Below are positions 1 through 8,169 of a stretch of DNA of 64,000 bases, one piece after another. The stretch lies in NCBI RefSeq assembly GCF_000565015.1, contig NZ_JDFF01000009.1, positions 123,501 to 187,500 on the forward strand, given 5' to 3'. The stretch's first letter is position 1; every line of letters begins with the position of its first letter. The stretch comes from Porphyromonas catoniae ATCC 51270 (GTDB taxonomy: Bacteria; Bacteroidota; Bacteroidia; Bacteroidales; Porphyromonadaceae). Below the pieces are notes generated by a model. The model was not told the DNA's origin and ran no database searches. It saw only the letters and a list, made by a program, of their open reading frames with translations. Both the position numbers and the translations under genes were made by a program.

Positions 1-131
1 TTAGGGCGAAGTAGAGCATCCCCCTTATGGAAGAAAATAGGCTCATCTCCCTCATGCCCCGAGAGGAAGCCACGCTCAGAGGCCTCCTCCCTATGTGGAC
101 GATAGTTATATCCTACACCGATAATCTTCAT
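1..131 (-). CDS. Fumarylacetoacetate hydrolase (FAH) family protein, N-terminal fragment
   Basis: Only the first 43 codons lie in the window; the gene continues past its left edge. The translation opens MKIIGVGYNYRPH and later reads EPIFFHKGDALLRP, the N-terminal pattern of Bacteroidota FAH-fold hydrolases/isomerases. In that family the later acidic residues bind a divalent metal and the enzyme acts on 2-oxo acid type substrates; those residues are outside the window, so the substrate cannot be named. Its ATG overlaps the rex stop codon in an ATGA arrangement (128-131), so it is probably translationally coupled to rex in the same minus-strand unit. Confidence 0.75.
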   Translation of the reverse strand, partial: MKIIGVGYNYRPHREEASERGFLSGHEGDEPIFFHKGDALLRP

Positions 132-811
132 GGCTCATCATGGTAGAGCCCAGAGCCCTCCTGCGCTGCCTTCATACGAGTAAACATGAGCGCAAGGTGT
201 GCATACATAGAGGTATTCTGCACGACCACATTTGCAGGGGTTTGGATACGGAAAGGGGTAAAGTTCCAGAGCGCACGGATGCCTGCCCTCACGAGCCTAT
301 CGGTCATCAGCTGAGCTTGTAGTACGGGTACGGTGAGCACAGCTATCTGTACTTGCTCCGATCGTATACGAGAGGCTAGCTCATCAATATGATATACGGG
401 GATGCCTGCGACCTCTGTGCCTATGACCTCCTCTGCTACATCAAATCCAGCTAGTACCTCTAGCCCAAACTGACGTAAGCCCTTATCAGCTAGCAATCCC
501 GATCCAAGGCTACCCACCCCGATGAGGAATGCACGGTGCTGTGTCCTAAAGCCCAAGAACTCCTCTAAGTAGTCTATAAGTGCCTCGGTCTCATAGCCCA
601 CACGTGTCCGCCCCTGTAGCTGTACGTAGGATAGATCCTTGGCCACGAGAGCCGAGTCCACGCCTACCCCCTGAGCGATACGGGTAGAGGATACGTATTC
701 GTGCCCCTCGTTCCTGAGGAGCTGTACGAAGGATAGGTACCAAGGCAGGCGACGCAACGTCGGCTCAGGGATGGTGAACGTCCTAGCTCTTGTTTCTTTC
801 TTTGTGCTCAT
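128..811 (-). CDS. rex: Redox-sensing transcriptional repressor Rex
   Basis: 227 residues, normal for Rex. The protein is a cytoplasmic dimeric repressor that senses the NADH/NAD+ ratio and in many bacteria controls fermentation and respiration genes. Residues about 15-85 form the winged-helix DNA-binding domain, with the typical stretch RRLPWYLSF and the recognition region SALVAKDLSYV. A Rossmann domain follows with the dinucleotide-binding glycines GVGSLG at residues 98-103. It lies 118 bp downstream of prfB on the same strand and overlaps the FAH gene by four bases. I see no clear Bacteroidota -7 box in the prfB-rex gap, so read-through from prfB is possible. The target operator cannot be assigned from this window. 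Confidence 0.93.
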   Translation of the reverse strand: MSTKKETRARTFTIPEPTLRRLPWYLSFVQLLRNEGHEYVSSTRIAQGVGVDSALVAKDLSYVQLQGRTRVGYETEALIDYLEEFLGFRTQHRAFLIGVGSLGSGLLADKGLRQFGLEVLAGFDVAEEVIGTEVAGIPVYHIDELASRIRSEQVQIAVLTVPVLQAQLMTDRLVRAGIRALWNFTPFRIQTPANVVVQNTSMYAHLALMFTRMKAAQEGSGLYHDEP

Positions 812-929
812 TTCGGTTTGTCCTATGAGTGTCTGTGCATAGTGGTTGGGATGCGATTATTCTTTCAGCTCGAGGGCTACAGAGTCTGCAATCGGAGAGC
901 TAACTAGCTCTCCTCTGTGCACTAACAGT

Positions 930-2046
930 CTATACCTCTCCCTTAGCATGCTCCATCAAGTAGGCTTTGATGAAACCATCCAGATCGCCATCCATGACGG
1001 CTGTAACATCCGAGGTCTGATAGCCTGTGCGGTGATCCTTAACGCGCCTATCGTCGAAGACGTAGCTACGTATCTGCGCTCCCCACTCGATCTTCTTCTT
1101 ACCTGCCTCTACGGCAACCTGCGCCTTACGCCTACGCTCTAGCTCCTTGTCATAGAGCTGGGATCGGAGTAGACGGAGAGCGTTCTCTCGGTTGTCGGTC
1201 TGTGACCGAGTCTCGGTGTTCTCGATGATGATCTCTTCCTCCACACCACTATCAGGATCGGTATATCGGTAGCGAAGACGTACCCCCGTCTCCACCTTGT
1301 TTACATTCTGGCCCCCAGCACCGCTGGATCGGAAGGTATCCCAACTCATCAGGGCAGGGTTCACCTCGACCTCGATCGTGTCATCTACGAGGGGGACAAC
1401 GAAAACCGATGCAAAGCTCGTCATCCGCTTCCCCTGAGCATTGTAGGGTGATATACGTACGAGGCGATGCACCCCCGTCTCACTCTTGAGGAAGCCATAG
1501 GCCTGCTCTCCCTCGACCTGCATGGTCATGGTTTTGATACCAGCCTCATCACCGTCTTGCCAGTTCGTGACAGTGGTCTTGTAGCCCTTTTTATCGCACC
1601 ATCGGGCGTACATCCGTGCAAGCATCGAAGCCCAATCTTGGCTCTCTGTCCCCCCTGCACCAGCATTGATCTTCAGCACAGCCCCTAGGTTATCCTCCTC
1701 CGAGCGGAGCATGTTCTTCAGCTCCACCTCTTCAAAGAGATCAATAGCGAGCTGATAAGCTGCATCAACCTCTGCCTCGGTGATAATCTCTTCCTTGTAA
1801 TAGTCCACAGCGAGAGAGACCTCCTCTGTCAGTCGATCAATCTCGTCATAGAAATTAAGCCACTTACGTAGGTCCTTGACCTTACGCATCTGCTTCTCTG
1901 CCTGCTCCCGATCTTCCCAGAGGGAGGGGTCAGCAGTACGGAGCTCTTCCTCCTCTAGTTGTAGCCGTCGTGCATCGACGTCAAAGATACCTCCTCAGCG
2001 CACACTTGCGCTCCAGCAGGGCATTGAGCTGGTCTGTCGTTATCAT
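930..2046 (-). CDS. prfB: Peptide chain release factor 2, with programmed +1 frameshift
   Basis: RF2 recognises UGA and UAA stop codons and triggers peptide release on the ribosome. The gene is in two frames. A short first part begins at the ATG at 2044-2046 and runs 21 codons to CTT followed by an in-frame TGA at 1981-1983. Skipping one T gives GAC and continues in the main frame to 930, for 371 residues in total. The shift site AGGAGG-TAT-CTT-TGA-C has the internal Shine-Dalgarno-like AGGAGG and the slippery CTT-TGA seen in other bacterial prfB genes, so this is autoregulation by RF2 and not a broken gene. The catalytic GGQ is at residues 244-246. The stop-recognition tripeptide, SPF in E. 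coli RF2, reads SPY here. Confidence 0.96.
1980..1995 (-). promoter_or_regulatory. prfB: prfB programmed +1 frameshift site
   Basis: On the minus strand the sequence reads AGGAGG TAT CTT TGA C. The purine-rich hexamer sits just before the slippery CTT codon and the in-frame UGA, the standard RF2 autoregulatory cassette. When RF2 is scarce the ribosome pauses at UGA and slips forward one base to complete the protein. Confidence 0.95.
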
Positions 2047-2161
2047 CTATTTGTGATGTATTGTAATGGAAAGTGATTATCCTCCGAAGGTACAAAGAAT
2101 CATACACATAGTCGCTAGCCCCACGTGGCTCGTGCCTTCGCATAGCTCATCACCTTACCTC

Positions 2162-2276
2162 CAAACCCACGAGTACACTCCTCTGCAAACCCACGAGTGA
2201 GGTCCAAGAGAAACCCTTGCATGGGTTTAGCCAGAGACCCTTGCATGGGTCTTAGGGGACATCCTTGCATGGGTTT
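2162..2276. repeat. Five-unit 24-bp array, family ii (ACCCTTGCATGGGT)
   Basis: Five units start with CCC (or TCC) at 2166, 2190, 2214, 2238 and 2262, an exact 24-bp period. The first two contain AAACCCACGAGT. The last three contain the near-palindrome ACCC-TTGCAT-GGGT (2211-2228, 2235-2252, 2261-2276). The array lies in the roughly 400-bp gap between divergent prfB and the dCMP deaminase gene. A related four-unit set occurs at 48131-48214. No coding potential is evident. The function is unknown. Confidence 0.8.
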
Positions 2277-2399
2277 CCTCCCAATCCCTACAAGCATCTA
2301 AACACAAGGGGAATACCCGCATGACAGCGAGATCTACACTTAGCTCCCCTATAGGATAAACATTCCTCCTAAGGTAACCCACGTATAGTGACAAAGCCT

Positions 2400-2407
2400 T
2401 ATCTTTG
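2400..2407 (+). promoter_or_regulatory. Bacteroidota -7 box before the dCMP deaminase gene
   Basis: TATCTTTG matches the TAnnTTTG -7 consensus used by the primary Bacteroidota sigma factor. Transcription would begin near 2413, which excludes the ATG at 2388 as a start and favours 2451 (or 2421). Confidence 0.7.
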
Positions 2408-2450
2408 TCTCTGTGTAGCGATGTCTAATGTAGTACAATCAAGCAAAAGA

Positions 2451-2891
2451 ATGACGACTATTGAGGAGAAACAACGAGCACTCGACAAGCGGTATCTCCG
2501 CATGGCTCGCATCTGGGCTGAGAACTCCTATTGCGAGCGTAGGAAGGTAGGTGCCCTCATCGTCAAAGACAAGAGCATCATCTCTGATGGATATAATGGC
2601 ACACCCGTAGGCTTTGAGAACGTCTGCGAAGACGAGGATGGGCTGACCAAGCGCTATGTCCTGCACGCCGAGGCCAACGCTATCACCAAGCTCGCCAGCA
2701 GCACCAATAACAGCTCTGGGGCAACTGTCTACGTGACCGATGCCCCATGCATTGAGTGTGCTAAGCTCATTATCCAGAGCCACATCGTCCGTGTCGTCTA
2801 CAGCCTTGAGTACCGCCTCGCAGAGGGCATCGAACTCCTACGCCGTGCAGGCATCACCGTGGACTATATCCCACTAGAGGAGGGCGAATAA
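2451..2891 (+). CDS. Deoxycytidylate (dCMP) deaminase family protein
   Basis: A zinc-dependent deaminase of the ComEB/dCMP deaminase family, expected to convert dCMP to dUMP for thymidylate synthesis in the cytosol. The zinc and catalytic motifs are visible: HAEANA (His ligand and catalytic Glu) and PCIEC (two Cys ligands). From the start MTTIEEKQ it is 146 residues, typical for the family. An open frame extends up to 2388, but a TATCTTTG promoter at 2400-2407 lies inside it, so I choose 2451; 2421 is the alternative. It begins the plus-strand run and is followed after 37 bp by the S41 protease gene. Confidence 0.9.
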   Translation: MTTIEEKQRALDKRYLRMARIWAENSYCERRKVGALIVKDKSIISDGYNGTPVGFENVCEDEDGLTKRYVLHAEANAITKLASSTNNSSGATVYVTDAPCIECAKLIIQSHIVRVVYSLEYRLAEGIELLRRAGITVDYIPLEEGE

Positions 2892-2928
2892 CCCTCTCCC
2901 TCCATCCCCTACCCACGAAACATAGTCT

Positions 2929-4596
2929 ATGCAATCAAACTCTACTCATCCTACAACACCCTCTCCCACGAGCGGTACCAACCACCGCAAGGGGCGTTTC
3001 CTCCGTACCCTGACCTACATCGCAGTCTTCTGTATCATCTTCCTCCTAGGGGTCTTCACCTCCGTGTACTTCGGCATAGGGAGGCGCAGAGGAAGTTCAG
3101 GGAAGCTCGAACAGATCTTCTCCCTCATTGATCGCTTCTACGTTGATTCGGTCAATCTGGATAGTCTAGAGGAGCAATCCATCCCCTACGTCTTATCACA
3201 GCTCGACCCACACTCTGTCTACCTCAACGCTGAGCTAAATAGGCAGGAGACCGAGGGACTAGAGGGATCATTCGCTGGGATCGGTGTACAGTTCAACACC
3301 CTACTCGATACAGTCGTCGTCGTACGGGTCATAGAGGGAGGGCCTAGCGAGCGTGCGGGGCTTCAGCCAGGAGACCGCATACTCCGTGCCGACACCACTT
3401 CCCTGGTCCGAGACTCTATCTCTTCAGACGATGTGATGAAGGCGCTTAAAGGCCCTGAGGATACAGTCGTACGTCTACTCATCCAACGAGGCAAGAAAAC
3501 CTTTGAGAGCTCAGTCGTGCGTGGACTCGTCCCCGTGGCTACGATTGATGCCGCCTACATGATACAGCCACACGTACTCTATGTGCGTCTCAACAAGTGG
3601 GGAGCACAGACCCCACTAGAGTTCCAGCAAGCCTATGCGGAGCATGCCTCCCAGGGTGTAGAGCGTGTCCTCATTGACCTAAGAGATAATGGAGGGGGCT
3701 ACCTACAAGCTGCAACATCACTCGTCAGCGAGTTCCTCGGTGCAGGTGATCTACTCGTCTACAACCAAGGAGCACATTACCCTCGTGAAGACTTCAAGAG
3801 CCCTCGTGATGGCAGGTTACGCAAGCTCCCCATCACCGTGCTAGTTAATGAGAATAGTGCTAGTGCAAGCGAGATCTTCGCAGGAGCTATCCAAGACCTT
3901 GATCGTGCACTCATCGTAGGTCGTCGTACCTTCGGTAAGGGACTTGTACAGGTACCCTTTGATCTACCTGACAGCTCCGTAGTGCGTCTGACCGTAGCAC
4001 GCTACTATACCCCATCAGGCAGAAGTATACAAAAGAGCTACGCCAAAGGGCTTGAAGCCTACATCGAGGACATCGAGGATCGTTACCTCCATGGAGAGCT
4101 ATTCTCCGCCGACAGCATCTCCCAGCCCGATACGACCAAGTACTACACCCGTATGGGGCGCGTAGTCTATGGCGGTGGTGGTATCACCCCTGATATATTC
4201 GTTCCTCGAGACAGTACAGGGATAAACAGCTATTACCTTCGCTTACTCCGCTCGGGTACAATCCAACGGTTCGCCTTTAGCTATGCAGACATGAACCGTA
4301 GTCGCCTCACAGGCTTTGCCTCTCCCAAGGCTCTCTCCGACTACCTCTGGAGCATAGGGGATCAGCTCGTCTACAGCTATGCCTCCTATGCCCAAGGGCA
4401 AGGTGTACCTCAACGTCCAGGCATGCTACAGGAGTCCTTATCAATCCTAAAGCGTGACCTCGTAGCCCTCGTTGCGGATATGCTCGGAGGTGAACGTAAC
4501 CTCTACTACCGCATCCGTAATGAGCGTGACCCCGAGGTGCAGCGAGCCCTACAGTGCTTGACAACAAACGAATGGAAGCCCACCAAGAGCAGGTAA
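2929..4596 (+). CDS. Carboxy-terminal processing protease (S41 family, PDZ domain)
   Basis: 555 residues. A short cytoplasmic tail is followed by one membrane segment at about 27-47, so the protease faces the periplasm as a membrane-anchored or exported enzyme. A PDZ domain (about 90-165) binds C-terminal tails; the motif GDRILRAD is visible. The S41 catalytic domain carries the nucleophile in NENSASASE and the catalytic lysine in RTFGKG, the Ser-Lys dyad of the Ctp/Prc family. A C-terminal extension of about 150 residues follows. Its natural substrates cannot be read from sequence. Its last bases overlap the cyclo-ligase gene, suggesting one operon. Confidence 0.92.
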   Translation: MQSNSTHPTTPSPTSGTNHRKGRFLRTLTYIAVFCIIFLLGVFTSVYFGIGRRRGSSGKLEQIFSLIDRFYVDSVNLDSLEEQSIPYVLSQLDPHSVYLNAELNRQETEGLEGSFAGIGVQFNTLLDTVVVVRVIEGGPSERAGLQPGDRILRADTTSLVRDSISSDDVMKALKGPEDTVVRLLIQRGKKTFESSVVRGLVPVATIDAAYMIQPHVLYVRLNKWGAQTPLEFQQAYAEHASQGVERVLIDLRDNGGGYLQAATSLVSEFLGAGDLLVYNQGAHYPREDFKSPRDGRLRKLPITVLVNENSASASEIFAGAIQDLDRALIVGRRTFGKGLVQVPFDLPDSSVVRLTVARYYTPSGRSIQKSYAKGLEAYIEDIEDRYLHGELFSADSISQPDTTKYYTRMGRVVYGGGGITPDIFVPRDSTGINSYYLRLLRSGTIQRFAFSYADMNRSRLTGFASPKALSDYLWSIGDQLVYSYASYAQGQGVPQRPGMLQESLSILKRDLVALVADMLGGERNLYYRIRNERDPEVQRALQCLTTNEWKPTKSR

Positions 4597-5135
4597 GGAA
4601 GATAAAACATGAACTACGCCAGAGGCTACGTACCCTAGGGCGTACGACCATCACCGACCTAGATCGAGAGCGGTGGAGTACCTCCATCATGGAGCAACTC
4701 TGCCGTCATCCTCTCTGGCTCTCCGCCCAGCATATTGGGCTCTATGCTGCACTACCTGACGAGCCCAACCTCCGTCCACTCCTGGAGGAGTCCACAACAG
4801 AGAAGTCTCTTTACCTTCCTCGTGTACTCGGGGCTGAGGCTATGGAGTTCTTTCCCTTCATCTCTTGGGAGCATCTCAAGCAAACAGGGAGCTTTGGACT
4901 CTATGAGCCACAAGGGACAGAGCCTATCTCCCCTCAGGTACTTGACCTCATCGTAGTACCAGCCCTAGCCTACGATTGTGAGGGCTATCGCCTCGGTCGT
5001 GGTAAGGGATACTATGACAGATACCTTGCTCGAACTAAAGCCAAGCGTATAGGCGTTAGCTTCGGATTACAGCGAGATATTACCCTTCCACATGCCTCTT
5101 GGGATATCCCAATGGATGCAGTACTCTACCCCTAG
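4572..5135 (+). CDS. 5-formyltetrahydrofolate cyclo-ligase
   Basis: This enzyme converts 5-formyl-THF to 5,10-methenyl-THF with ATP, returning a storage or by-product form of folate to the active one-carbon pool. The family signature GRGKGYYDRYLA is near the C-terminus, and the length (187 residues) is standard. A GTG at 4554 would give six more residues; I prefer the ATG at 4572 (MEAHQEQV). Either start overlaps the end of the S41 protease gene. The following gene, folP, starts only a few bases after this stop, so two folate genes are adjacent. Confidence 0.92.
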   Translation: MEAHQEQVRKIKHELRQRLRTLGRTTITDLDRERWSTSIMEQLCRHPLWLSAQHIGLYAALPDEPNLRPLLEESTTEKSLYLPRVLGAEAMEFFPFISWEHLKQTGSFGLYEPQGTEPISPQVLDLIVVPALAYDCEGYRLGRGKGYYDRYLARTKAKRIGVSFGLQRDITLPHASWDIPMDAVLYP

Positions 5136-5142
5136 GATTATC

Positions 5143-6048
5143 ATGCCATACAATCAGCGACTGACACTAAACCTCTCAGGCAAGCTCCTCTCTCTGGAGC
5201 ACCCAGTCGTCATGGGGATCATCAACGTCACCCCAGACTCTTTCTATCCCGACAGCCGTGTATCGGGGGAGGAGGCTCTAAGGACTCGTGTCGAAGAGCT
5301 CGTACGAGAGGGAGCAGCGATTGCCGATGTCGGGGCATACAGCTCACGACCTGGAGCAGAGGAGGTCAGCAGCGAGGAGGAGAGAAGACGCCTCACCCCC
5401 ATCCTTCGCCTCCTGCGGGATGAATACCCCGAGCTCCCCGTATCCGTTGATACCTTCCGTGCTGAGGTTGCCCGCTTCGCTGTAGAGGAGTATGGTGCTA
5501 CAATCATCAATGACATCTCTGGAGGAGGCTTGGACGAGGATATGTACCGCACCATAGCAGACCTCCAGGTAGCCTATATACTCATGCACATGAGGGGCAA
5601 CCCAAAGACGATGGGTGAGATGACTGACTACAAGGATGTCACCCTTGAGGTGCTTGACTACTTCATCCAGCGTATAGGTCAACTCCGAGAGCTCGGTGTA
5701 CATGACATCATCCTAGACCCTGGCTTTGGCTTCAGCAAGACCTTGGAGCAGAACTACGAGCTACTAGAGCGTCTCGGCGAGATTCATGCTACCCTATCAG
5801 AGCCCCTTCTCGTAGGGGTGTCACGCAAGAGCATGATCTATCGCCTCCTCGACTCATCACCCTCTGACGCCCTCAATGGCACAACAGCACTGAATGCCTT
5901 TGCCCTAGAGCGTGGTGCCAAAATCCTGAGGGTACACGACGTAGCCCCAGCCATGGAGGCAATCAAGCTATACGAGGCTATGCAACCCTATCAGCGTAGG
6001 GACGAAGCCATACACTATACCTATCATAGGCAGGATCCCGCCAATTAA
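5143..6048 (+). CDS. folP: Dihydropteroate synthase
   Basis: Condenses 6-hydroxymethyl-7,8-dihydropterin diphosphate with p-aminobenzoate to give dihydropteroate, the sulfonamide-sensitive step of folate synthesis. TIM-barrel motifs appear in order: GIINVTPDSF near the N-terminus, SSRPGAE, SVDTFR, NDISGG, DPGFGFSKT and GVSRKSM. The start MPYNQRLTL at 5143 gives 301 residues; the open frame continues upstream to an ATG at 5092, but that would overlap the cyclo-ligase gene and add residues that are not part of the family. folK lies far away at 62090, so folate genes are not clustered. cdaA follows after 20 bp. Confidence 0.95.
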   Translation: MPYNQRLTLNLSGKLLSLEHPVVMGIINVTPDSFYPDSRVSGEEALRTRVEELVREGAAIADVGAYSSRPGAEEVSSEEERRRLTPILRLLRDEYPELPVSVDTFRAEVARFAVEEYGATIINDISGGGLDEDMYRTIADLQVAYILMHMRGNPKTMGEMTDYKDVTLEVLDYFIQRIGQLRELGVHDIILDPGFGFSKTLEQNYELLERLGEIHATLSEPLLVGVSRKSMIYRLLDSSPSDALNGTTALNAFALERGAKILRVHDVAPAMEAIKLYEAMQPYQRRDEAIHYTYHRQDPAN

Positions 6049-6068
6049 ACTCAGCAAAGACAACAAAA

Positions 6069-6839
6069 ATGCTCTGGTGGCTTCAAATATCGATTAAGGA
6101 CATCATCGACATACTACTACTAGCCGTATGTCTGTACTATACCTACGTCACGCTCCGTTACTCGGGTAGCCGTTCCCTCTTCATGGGGATCGTGACATTC
6201 ATTATCCTCTGGCTCCTGATTTCACAAGTGCTACAGATGCGCCTGATGGGTGCGTTGCTGGACAAGTTTGTGAACATAGGCTTCCTCCTACTCGTCATTA
6301 TCTTCCAGGACGAAGTACGGAAGATACTCGTCACGATTGGCTCAGCACAGCGATGGAGGAAGATAAGAGGCCTCTTCCGTGACCGAGGGGAGCAAGCTCG
6401 GGTAGAGGCAGCCTATGTAGCCCCCGTAGTCTTGGCATGTATGAACATGGCGCGCAAGAAGACTGGAGCACTCATTGCTGTACAGGGGAACATGGATCTT
6501 ACCCCATATCAGCATGCAGGAGAGCGGTTCCTCGCCTCAGTGAATGCCCGTCTCATCGAAGCTATTTTCTTTAAGAATAGTCCCCTACATGACGGGGCAA
6601 TGATCATCGCAGGGGAGAAGATATGTGCAGCAGGATGTATCCTACCCGTCGCAAGCAACCCTGACTTGAATAAGGACCTAGGTCTACGGCACCGCTCCGC
6701 CCTAGGGCTATCACAGAAGACCGATGCAAAGGTCATCATCGTCAGCGAGGAGCGTGGTACAATCTCCCTAGCCTATCGTGGTGAGATCATCGTAGACATC
6801 ACGGCAGACGAGCTCCGCGAACTCCTATCAGCAGAATAG
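6069..6839 (+). CDS. cdaA: Diadenylate cyclase (membrane CdaA/DacA type)
   Basis: Makes the second messenger cyclic di-AMP from two ATP. Three N-terminal hydrophobic segments (about residues 11-28, 36-52 and 66-80) anchor it in the inner membrane, and the DisA_N cyclase domain follows. Both catalytic signatures are intact: DGA at 175-177 and RHR at 207-209. The 256-residue length fits CdaA. It sits directly after folP, a frequent arrangement in Bacteroidota as far as I know. No CdaR/YbbR partner gene is adjacent. In other bacteria c-di-AMP controls potassium and osmotic balance and cell-wall stress. Confidence 0.93.
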   Translation: MLWWLQISIKDIIDILLLAVCLYYTYVTLRYSGSRSLFMGIVTFIILWLLISQVLQMRLMGALLDKFVNIGFLLLVIIFQDEVRKILVTIGSAQRWRKIRGLFRDRGEQARVEAAYVAPVVLACMNMARKKTGALIAVQGNMDLTPYQHAGERFLASVNARLIEAIFFKNSPLHDGAMIIAGEKICAAGCILPVASNPDLNKDLGLRHRSALGLSQKTDAKVIIVSEERGTISLAYRGEIIVDITADELRELLSAE

Positions 6840-6936
6840 TAGACTTCATTAAACCCTTCATTCCTCTCCTCTCTAAAGAAGAAAGTCACCCCTCATCACT
6901 CCTCACACTCAGCAGACCCCTGGTCTCGTTCCCTAT

Positions 6937-7467
6937 ATGCGGCATCGTCTCCCCTATCTCCTACTCATCTCACTCCTGACAGTCTTTGCACTCTCTAGTC
7001 TCAGCCTAGCACAAGAGGGTCGCCTTCCTCTTGGCTTTCGTAAGATTATCCAAGGCGATAGTGTCTGTCCTCTACCCTCATTCAGTAGCCGTGTCGCCAA
7101 CACACGTCTCTCGATGCGTCACTTCGTTGCCCCAGACCATGGTACCGTAACGCTCATCAACGGAGGGAGCTACCTCATCTCTGGAGGCTCTGTTGTAGGT
7201 GGGATTTATTACAAGGCAGGGAGCGAAGGAAATGTACTGAAGCGACAAGACGAAGTGCTAACCACCAGCACAACAATCTGGCTCACAGCTGACCAACTAC
7301 GTATGCCATCACCTGTGACCCAGCTTGACATCATGGACATCACAGGGCGTAAGGTAATCACAGCACGAAACAGCCGAGAGGTCAAGCTCACCCTCCCCTC
7401 AGGTGTCTACCTCATCCGAGCTATATTCCCAACAGAGACCCTTGTCTGTCGACTTACGATTCGCTAG
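6937..7467 (+). CDS. Small secreted protein with type IX secretion C-terminal sorting domain
   Basis: 176 residues with an N-terminal signal peptide (hydrophobic core at about 5-24, ending SLAQ). The central region is not recognisable. The last 65 residues look like a T9SS type A sorting domain: a segment reading VTQLDIMDITGRKV, then LTLPSGVYLIRAIF, and a basic end at CRLTIR. Such domains direct cargo through the type IX secretion system to the cell surface, where they are usually cleaved and the protein attached to A-LPS. The N-terminal cargo part is only about 90 residues, unusually small for a T9SS substrate. No T9SS machinery gene is in the window. Confidence 0.72.
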   Translation: MRHRLPYLLLISLLTVFALSSLSLAQEGRLPLGFRKIIQGDSVCPLPSFSSRVANTRLSMRHFVAPDHGTVTLINGGSYLISGGSVVGGIYYKAGSEGNVLKRQDEVLTTSTTIWLTADQLRMPSPVTQLDIMDITGRKVITARNSREVKLTLPSGVYLIRAIFPTETLVCRLTIR

Positions 7468-7528
7468 GTCGCTTGCTTCTGCCTCCAGACATAAGCTCTA
7501 GAAGCAATCTGTCCTACCTCTTACGCAC

Positions 7529-8158
7529 ATGATACGCTTACTCGTAGTAGACAATCATGACTCCTTCGTCTTCAATGTTGTTCAGCTCCTCCGTGAGCAC
7601 CCACGAGTGAGCTATACCCTCATCTCTGAGGACGAACTAAAAGGAGATGAAATGCTCTGCCATGATGCTCTACTGCTCTCTCCTGGTCCAGGTCTCCCCC
7701 ACGAGTTTCCCCGAATGATGAAGCTCATCCAAGCTGGTATCGGGCAGTATCCTATGCTGGGTATATGTCTCGGGCATCAAGCTCTTGCCCTCAGCTTTGG
7801 GGCTAAGCTACGACAGCTCCCTCACCCTCTGCACGGGCATGCAGCAGAGTTAACCCACATAGATACACAAGACCCTGTTGTGGGTCAGCTCCCAGAGCGA
7901 AGTATCGTGGGGCGTTACCATAGTTGGGTAGTAGATGAAGATAGCCTCCCAGAGGAGTTGCTACCCACAGCCCACACACATGCAGCTGATCACACCCGGT
8001 ACGAGCTGATGGCTCTCCGTCACAAGACGCTCCCCATCTATGGCGTACAGTTCCACCCCGAGAGTATGATCACCGAGCATGGCAAGCTCTACATTGATGG
8101 CTTCATCAACGCCGTAGAGCGACACCTTCACCAGAGTAATCAGTCCTCCACGACATAA
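7529..8158 (+). CDS. Class I glutamine amidotransferase, PabA/TrpG type
   Basis: The glutaminase subunit that supplies ammonia to aminodeoxychorismate synthase (PabB, for p-aminobenzoate) or anthranilate synthase (TrpE, for tryptophan). The catalytic Cys lies in MLGICLGHQ and the His-Glu pair in VQFHPES; the oxyanion loop SPGPG is also present. 209 residues is slightly longer than usual. No pabB or trpE is adjacent. Because folP lies two genes upstream on the same strand, a role in folate precursor synthesis seems more likely, but this is inference. The gap to holB is 11 bp. Confidence 0.85.
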   Translation: MIRLLVVDNHDSFVFNVVQLLREHPRVSYTLISEDELKGDEMLCHDALLLSPGPGLPHEFPRMMKLIQAGIGQYPMLGICLGHQALALSFGAKLRQLPHPLHGHAAELTHIDTQDPVVGQLPERSIVGRYHSWVVDEDSLPEELLPTAHTHAADHTRYELMALRHKTLPIYGVQFHPESMITEHGKLYIDGFINAVERHLHQSNQSSTT

Positions 8159-8169
8159 CAAGGTATCGC

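Noticed and set aside
1981..1983. In-frame stop making prfB a pseudogene
   Set aside because: It is the programmed UGA of the RF2 frameshift cassette.
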